From assembly GCA_027347805.1 (NCBI GenBank), contig DAIEQP010000342.1, positions 1 to 8,214 on the forward strand: a DNA stretch of 8,214 bases, read 5' to 3'. A program made the position numbers and the translations under genes. Positions 7,258 through 8,214 of this stretch are shown here, piece by piece. Each line of letters starts with the position of its first letter. The first letter of the stretch is position 1. The notes beneath the pieces were generated by a model. That model was given only the letters and a program-made list of their open reading frames with translations. It had not been told where the DNA came from and searched no databases. The stretch comes from Ignavibacteria bacterium. Its GTDB lineage: Bacteria > Bacteroidota > Ignavibacteria > Ignavibacteriales > Melioribacteraceae.

Positions 7258-7283
7258 AACGCTACTACTGAAATAAAAGTTCC
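7258..7283 (-). promoter_or_regulatory. ECF-type promoter (GGAAC-N18-GTT) of the ECF sigma gene
   Basis: On the minus strand GGAAC (7279-7283) is followed, after exactly 18 bases, by GTT (7258-7260). This is the arrangement known for SigR-type ECF promoters (GGAAT-N18-GTT) and close to RpoE-type -35 boxes (GGAACTT; the sequence here also continues TT). Transcription should begin near 7250, about 20 bases before the ATG at 7228-7230. The fit to the family encoded directly downstream supports positive autoregulation. Confidence 0.6.
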
Positions 7284-7341
7284 AAATAAAAATATTGATG
7301 AGTAAAAGGAAAGAATATGCTGTTTTCTAGATGAAAAGACT

Positions 7342-7349
7342 TATTTTTG
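7342..7349 (+). promoter_or_regulatory. Candidate Bacteroidota-type -7 element of the TPR gene
   Basis: TATTTTTG matches TAnnTTTG, the -7 consensus read by the primary sigma factor of Bacteroidota. It would start transcription near 7356, about 22 bases before the ATG at 7378. The upstream -33 box is weak: CTG occurs at the expected distance in place of TTG. GAGGA at 7366-7370, seven bases before ATG, is the ribosome site. Confidence 0.35.
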
Positions 7350-7377
7350 AGTATTAAATTTAAATGAGGATGATTGA

Positions 7378-7986
7378 ATGAAAATAAAACCAATTTTTTT
7401 GTATCTGGGTATCTTTTTAGTATTTCTAGCCGCCTTAATAATCTTTTCGCAGGTTACAAAGGAATCTGGAAAACCGGGTGCAATAAGCCAGAATGCTCAA
7501 ATGCCGAATGATGATGTTCACTCCGGGATGAGATCTAAAGAAGACGGACCATCTAAAAATGATGTTATGAAAGAAGCTATCGAAAAAATGAACCAGCTTA
7601 AAGCTGAGGTTGATAAAAATCCAAGTGATACTTCCAAGACAAGAGTATTGGCAGATATGCTAATTGCACATGAGCCGGAACAGGCAATTAAATATTATGA
7701 GAAAATTTTGAAGGTTGATTCAAAACGGACTGATATTTTGTTGCAGCTTACTTATGCTCATTATAATCGCGGTGATGTTAAGCAGGCAATCGAATACAAT
7801 AATAAGGTGCTGGCAATAGATAAAAACAATCTTTACGCTTTATACAATTCCGGCGGATTAGCACAGGCGCAGGGAGATAAACAACAGGCGATAAAAATCT
7901 GGAAAGAGATTGCTGCAAAATATCCCAAGACAGAAGTTGGGCATATTGCTCTGCAAGCTTCAAAACAATTGGAAAAAGAAAAATAA
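7378..7986 (+). CDS. Membrane-anchored TPR-repeat protein
   Basis: A 202-residue protein with one N-terminal hydrophobic segment (about residues 5-26, FLYLGIFLVFLAALIIF) acting as an uncleaved signal anchor. A polar linker (about 27-60, including QMPNDDVHSGM) precedes a predicted charged helix (60-82). Three tetratricopeptide repeats follow: about 83-115 (EQAIKYYEKILKVDSKR), 117-150 (AHYNRGDVKQAIEYNNKVLAIDKNN) and 151-184 (LAQAQGDKQQAIKIWKEIAAKYPK). The TPR part should lie in the periplasm and bind other proteins. The arrangement recalls TPR proteins of cytochrome c maturation (CcmH/NrfG type), but no cytochrome genes are near, so that link is only a suggestion. The gene diverges from the ECF sigma gene across 147 bases and ends at a strong terminator. 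Regulation by the ECF factor is not supported: no GGAAC-type box faces this gene. Confidence 0.85.
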   Translation: MKIKPIFLYLGIFLVFLAALIIFSQVTKESGKPGAISQNAQMPNDDVHSGMRSKEDGPSKNDVMKEAIEKMNQLKAEVDKNPSDTSKTRVLADMLIAHEPEQAIKYYEKILKVDSKRTDILLQLTYAHYNRGDVKQAIEYNNKVLAIDKNNLYALYNSGGLAQAQGDKQQAIKIWKEIAAKYPKTEVGHIALQASKQLEKEK

Positions 7987-7988
7987 TT

Positions 7989-8013
7989 AAAAGCCCTCAA
8001 GTGAGGGCTTTTT
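7989..8013. terminator. Bidirectional terminator between convergent genes
   Basis: A 10-bp stem, AAAAGCCCTC (7989-7998) and GAGGGCTTTT (8003-8012), closes a four-base loop. On + it ends in five T (8009-8013) and follows the TPR gene stop by two bases. On - it is followed by TTTTAATTATTTTT, so it also suits the convergent eIF-2B-like gene, whose TAA stop (8012-8014) overlaps the base of the stem. Confidence 0.88.
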
Positions 8014-8214
8014 AGTTAGTAATAATTTTTGTGATTAATTCTTTCGGTATGATTTCAAAATAGTTGTTGATGATATTCATTTTAGTGTGTTTTGTTTTCC
8101 AAATTTCATCCGGATTTTCTTCCTTTACTCTGAAAGAATTTGCATTTCTAAATTTCTCTTTATCGGCAACAACATAAACCGGTTTTCTAAAATGATGTGC
8201 AAGTACAGCGAGCA
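8012..8214 (-). CDS. eIF-2B / ribose-1,5-bisphosphate isomerase family protein, C-terminal fragment
   Basis: The last 66 residues of a gene that runs off the right edge, with the frame read from base 8212 down to TAA at 8012-8014. It starts LAVLAHHFRKPVYVVADKEK, matching the Rossmann-like segment A-x-x-H/K-x-x-x-x-P-x-Y-V of the eIF-2B alpha/beta/delta superfamily. It ends NNYFEIIPKELITKIITN, matching the family's strongly conserved C-terminus (FD-x-x-P-x-x-LI-x-x-IIT), which helps form the active site or dimer interface. Members include translation factor eIF-2B subunits, ribose-1,5-bisphosphate isomerase and methylthioribose-1-phosphate isomerase (MtnA). In bacteria a sugar-phosphate isomerase is more likely than a translation factor; the fragment does not allow a choice, though the tail differs from the usual MtnA wording. 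It shares its terminator with the convergent TPR gene. Confidence 0.75.
   Translation of the reverse strand, partial: LAVLAHHFRKPVYVVADKEKFRNANSFRVKEENPDEIWKTKHTKMNIINNYFEIIPKELITKIITN

Overview
The window is AT-rich, gene-dense bacterial chromosome, most likely from the Bacteroidota/Chlorobiota/Ignavibacteriota assemblage. The main reason is the primary sigma factor: it is the short form of about 286 residues with no region 1.1, and it begins with the KITKxxTNRESxSLDxYLQEIGKV signature of that group. Supporting signs are weak or absent Shine-Dalgarno sequences at several genes, a TAnnTTTG promoter element before one gene, and a small outer-membrane beta-barrel protein. An ignavibacterial origin is my best guess, not a proof. 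I see no insertion sequences, CRISPR arrays, tRNA or rRNA genes.

Layout, left to right. (1) A multi-PAS sensor histidine kinase on +, cut by the left edge, followed 85 bases later by a small outer-membrane barrel protein on +. (2) Convergent to these is a two-gene operon on -: a cysteine-synthase-family enzyme with a cysteine-rich C-terminal tail (4227-5321), then, 29 bases downstream, a SufS-like class V aminotransferase/cysteine desulfurase homologue (2725-4197). (3) Still on -, the primary sigma factor RpoD (5425-6285) starts at a TTG codon and ends in a strong hairpin terminator (5393-5420). (4) Upstream of it lies an ECF sigma factor (6571-7230), with a 285-base non-coding stretch between the two that should carry the rpoD promoter and leader. 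(5) A 147-base divergent region separates the ECF gene from a membrane-anchored TPR protein on + (7378-7986). (6) The TPR gene converges on the 3' end of an eIF-2B/ribose-1,5-bisphosphate-isomerase family gene on - (8012 to the right edge); the two share one hairpin terminator.

How the parts may work together. The ECF sigma gene has a GGAAC-N18-GTT element correctly placed in front of it, the textbook spacing of SigR-type (thiol-stress) ECF promoters, so it is probably autoregulated. No anti-sigma gene lies next to it. The cysteine-synthase/desulfurase-like pair looks like a dedicated sulfur-handling operon: one enzyme carries a Cys-x2-Cys-Cys tail, the other a Cys-Ser-Cys at the position of the SufS catalytic cysteine. 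A direct cysteine or persulfide hand-over between them is a hypothesis. The other genes are housekeeping or envelope genes with no evident link to that pair.
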